Assembly (NCBI GenBank): GCA_963976875.1
Contig: CAXBML010000001.1
Location: forward strand, 186,001-250,000
Length of the DNA: 64,000 nucleotides
Origin: Berkiella_A sp963976875
Lineage (GTDB): Bacteria; Pseudomonadota; Gammaproteobacteria; Berkiellales; Berkiellaceae
Direction of reading: 5' to 3'
The translations under genes and the position numbers were made by a program. Below the pieces are notes generated by a model that was not told the DNA's origin, ran no database searches, and saw only the letters and a list, made by a program, of their open reading frames with translations. Every line of letters begins with the position of its first letter. The first letter of the stretch is position 1. Below are positions 61,640 to 64,000 of the stretch, piece by piece.

Positions 61640-64000
61640 TTATCTGTGTTTTTTTGTTGGAGTATCTGGTGTTTTTTGATTCTCCGCGGCTGCCTGTTGG
61701 AGATATTTATGAACTTTGTCTGTAGAAACTTTTCGCTTAGCAGCAGATTTTTCCTGTGGCGGTTGTGCTTTAGCTTCCTTTGTTAGCAACTCCTGTGCTG
61801 TGCTTTGTCTTGATGAAGTCGCAGCAGAGGGCGCTTGTGTTTGTTGTTTGTTATTTTTTGACTTTGAATAATGTTGTATTGCGCTAATACCTTCTTGGGA
61901 CATGCCGGCTTCCTTTAATACCTTAATCATTTCTCTTTTATCTTGTCCAGGTGTTAATGCTTTTGCTGCCCGCTTAAGGTAATATGTTTCCTTTCCTTGA
62001 ATTTGAGATCCTTCTTTTAAGTCTGTTGCGATGTTAATAAATTTAGTAATGTTTTTATTGGGTGGATATTTGACTTCCATCATTTTCTTTGCAATATCTG
62101 TATCTTTAAATCCTAGATTATTCAGTTCGTTTAATATTTCTCGTGTGAGTTCAATTTTGTTTTGATTGTTTTGAGAAGACTTGTATCGTAGAAAGTTAAA
62201 TAGAGGGTCAAGTATTTTTTCATCTTTTGGGGATTGGCTTTTAAAATGGGCAATATGGTCTTTTATTGTTTCTGTTCTATCAAAAGTACTAAATTTTTGA
62301 TAAAGTTTTCTGCAGTCAATATTTTTATATTTTTGTTGGTTTTCAGGATCTTCAGTCAGTGCCAGCATGACAGCTTCAAATGCCCTTTTATTGTTGGTGT
62401 ACGAGCAATTGCCTTGTTTTTGTCCATGTAGCTTTTTTCTATCAATTAAGACAGGATTGAGCTCGGTAATTTCAGGGAGGCCCAGATTTTCATATTTCGT
62501 ATTGTTTTGACCATTCTCATATCTTACTTTTGTACTGAGAGATGAAATAAGTGTGCTCAAAGAATCACGATGGGGTAGTAGCCATTTGTTTTGTGCTTCA
62601 AGCGAGTTTTTCTGTTTTTTTAAATCATTTAAGTTATTATTTTTTTCTTTGGTTAAATTGTCATCTGTTTCAAGCGTCGAGATGGCATTAGAAAGTATTT
62701 TTATTTGGCTTAAATTCTTTTCGATTATATCTTGATTTTGATTAATTTGATTGATGTCTAAATTAATTTTATAAGTCTCAATTCCAGGGAATTTTGTACA
62801 GCCACTGTCTTTATTGCAAAAATATAATTTATCTTTATATAGTACAGCTGAGGCAAAATGATCTTCATAAATACAAGGGATCATCACAGGTTCTCCGTTG
62901 AGGTATCTATCAGCTTGGGCGCTATAATCATTAGTTGCACGGCTTATGCTGGCTTGATCAAAAGCAAGAGCCGATGATGTCATTAACGCAATATCTTCAG
63001 TGCTATATCGACTATCTAATTCTGATACACTGTCCACATATTTTTTTGCTTGAGAAGCTAGCCTTGGGAGGGTATGGTCCACGCTAAACTGTTCGTATGT
63101 TATGACATTATTTTGTCCATTCTCAAACTTGCCTCTTAAGCCTAGGCAATGGCCTATCGTTTTCATTTTATTGTAGTTGTCAATCTCACGGTCACAGCTT
63201 GATATAAAATCTAACCTTTTTTCTACTAATGATATTACCTGAGTCTTATCCGGCGTTGTTTTTTTTATTTCTGTTGGAATGTTATTAATAAATTTTTCTA
63301 GGTCTTCAACAGTTACTTTTTCATTTGATAAAAGCGCTTCTAGCTTCATGTTTTGTAATCTATAGATGGCCGCTTTATCATTTAAGTTTTTTTGATCGAC
63401 AAATATATCATCTCGAAAGGCTGCTAAGATAGGTTTCTTAAAAAGCTCTTTTTTAATGGATGTTAAAATAGGCTGGTTCCCTTTTTTTGTCGTGGATTCA
63501 TGCATTTCAATAATGAGATCTTTTTGTTGACCTTTTAGTAAAGTTTCAGTTACATATCCAAACATCATATTGGCTGGATTCATGGTTTTAAGATAGGCTG
63601 GAATTTTAGACTTATCATTTAGGGAGGGTGTTTCAAAAAAAACATCTGAATAGCCACATTCGACTAATGTACTTAGCCGTTCAACCATTCTGTTTGCTGC
63701 GGATGTATTTTTAGATTGTTCTAATGATCTTGAAATTTCCACCATAAAAAAAGCAATATTTTTTGTTACAGGAAAAGGGGGGCGTGTATTGATGTCTTTT
63801 TTGACGCCATCCAGAGACATCAAGCTATCTAATAATTCTTCAGTCGTGTCTTCATTATAGCTTATGGATGCATGATGAATAATGCACAAGCCATTTGCAT
63901 CTGGTATGTTTGGATTGCCGCCACGAGAGATAAGATTCTCTAACAATGGTATATAATCACTGTTGATCTGATTATTCGCAATTTTTTTACCCAGTAGTGT
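61640..64000 (-). CDS. Ankyrin-repeat protein with His-Asn-Gln-Cys peptidase-like domain (N-terminus outside window)
   Basis: The frame is open to base 64000 on the minus strand, so the start lies beyond the window; the TTG at 63946 lies inside an ankyrin unit (LISRGGNPNIPDANGLCIIHHAS). Counted from it, 768 residues are visible. A domain with EDHFASAVLY (H363), LYFCNKDSG (N378) and LHGQKQGNCSYTNNKRAFEAVMLAL (Q509, C514) parallels the protein at 52070. A coiled-coil insert at about residues 395-455 separates the Asn and Gln parts. The C-terminus is disordered with basic clusters (SAAKRKVSTDKVHK, PTKKHR) like nuclear localisation signals. Protease function is inferred. Confidence 0.72.
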   Translation of the reverse strand, partial: TLLGKKIANNQINSDYIPLLENLISRGGNPNIPDANGLCIIHHASISYNEDTTEELLDSLMSLDGVKKDINTRPPFPVTKNIAFFMVEISRSLEQSKNTSAANRMVERLSTLVECGYSDVFFETPSLNDKSKIPAYLKTMNPANMMFGYVTETLLKGQQKDLIIEMHESTTKKGNQPILTSIKKELFKKPILAAFRDDIFVDQKNLNDKAAIYRLQNMKLEALLSNEKVTVEDLEKFINNIPTEIKKTTPDKTQVISLVEKRLDFISSCDREIDNYNKMKTIGHCLGLRGKFENGQNNVITYEQFSVDHTLPRLASQAKKYVDSVSELDSRYSTEDIALMTSSALAFDQASISRATNDYSAQADRYLNGEPVMIPCIYEDHFASAVLYKDKLYFCNKDSGCTKFPGIETYKINLDINQINQNQDIIEKNLSQIKILSNAISTLETDDNLTKEKNNNLNDLKKQKNSLEAQNKWLLPHRDSLSTLISSLSTKVRYENGQNNTKYENLGLPEITELNPVLIDRKKLHGQKQGNCSYTNNKRAFEAVMLALTEDPENQQKYKNIDCRKLYQKFSTFDRTETIKDHIAHFKSQSPKDEKILDPLFNFLRYKSSQNNQNKIELTREILNELNNLGFKDTDIAKKMMEVKYPPNKNITKFINIATDLKEGSQIQGKETYYLKRAAKALTPGQDKREMIKVLKEAGMSQEGISAIQHYSKSKNNKQQTQAPSAATSSRQSTAQELLTKEAKAQPPQEKSAAKRKVSTDKVHKYLQQAAAENQKTPDTPTKKHR

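Overview
The window is a low-GC gammaproteobacterial chromosome segment, most probably from the Legionellales (Coxiellaceae or a Berkiella-like intracellular lineage). The evidence is three recognisable Dot/Icm type IVB secretion genes (icmC, icmJ, icmD), a BarA/LetS-type hybrid kinase, RpoS, a lysine-rich histone-like protein, and several large proteins with eukaryote-like domains (ankyrin repeats, leucine-rich repeats, a Ulp1-type cysteine peptidase, ADP-ribosyltransferase motifs) interleaved with an ordinary housekeeping backbone. No rRNA, tRNA or CRISPR array was recognised.

Layout. 1-7.9 kb holds the conserved block degP/mucD (5' end outside the window), lepA, lepB, a DUF4845 gene, rnc, era, recO and pdxJ, with a long perfect hairpin between recO and pdxJ. 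7.9-16.1 kb is accessory: a double-glycine-leader mini-protein, an ankyrin protein, a small frameshifted gene, a repeat-containing membrane protein with a clear promoter/operator, decayed gene remnants, an LRR-like protein, and a translationally coupled pair that looks like a SidE system split into an ADP-ribosyltransferase and a phosphodiesterase-like protein. 16.1-20 kb carries the hybrid kinase and a periplasmic ABC-type binding protein. 20.2-24.7 kb is a tryptophan-catabolism patch (kynureninase, tryptophan 2,3-dioxygenase, NSS-family transporter). 24.9-37.3 kb is mostly housekeeping: rlmD, relA, a LOG-family gene, ppc, a YbaK-HDOD gene, adk, a thioredoxin, a histone-like gene and tsaB.

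37.3-42.7 kb has a coiled-coil membrane protein under a promoter that shares a 16-bp palindrome with the 11.8 kb promoter, then a decayed IS-like element, dapE-dapD, and a Ulp1-like peptidase with a basic N-terminus. 42.8-47 kb contains icmD-icmJ-icmC (minus strand), rmuC and rpoS. A second copy of the terminal-inverted-repeat element, here carrying a GIY-YIG nuclease gene, follows at 47.2-47.7 kb. 47.8-52 kb is an aapJQMP-type amino-acid ABC transporter. From 52 kb to the end are an ankyrin/cysteine-peptidase-like protein, a membrane coiled-coil protein, a KfrA-like DNA-binding protein, ispG, a YkvI-like transporter, a histidine-rich membrane protein coupled to an acyltransferase, an unknown protein, and a second ankyrin/cysteine-peptidase-like protein running off the window.

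Taken together, the window suggests an intracellular bacterium that takes up amino acids from its host, has stringent (RelA), stationary-phase (RpoS) and LetS-type regulation, and exports effectors through Dot/Icm. The most interesting candidates are the split mART/PDE pair, the shared palindromic operator upstream of two unrelated membrane-protein genes, the paralogous ankyrin plus His-Asn-Gln-Cys proteins, and the palindromic terminal-repeat element that occurs once with a GIY-YIG gene and once with an IS5-type fragment. All functional assignments are by eye from sequence motifs; no database search was run.
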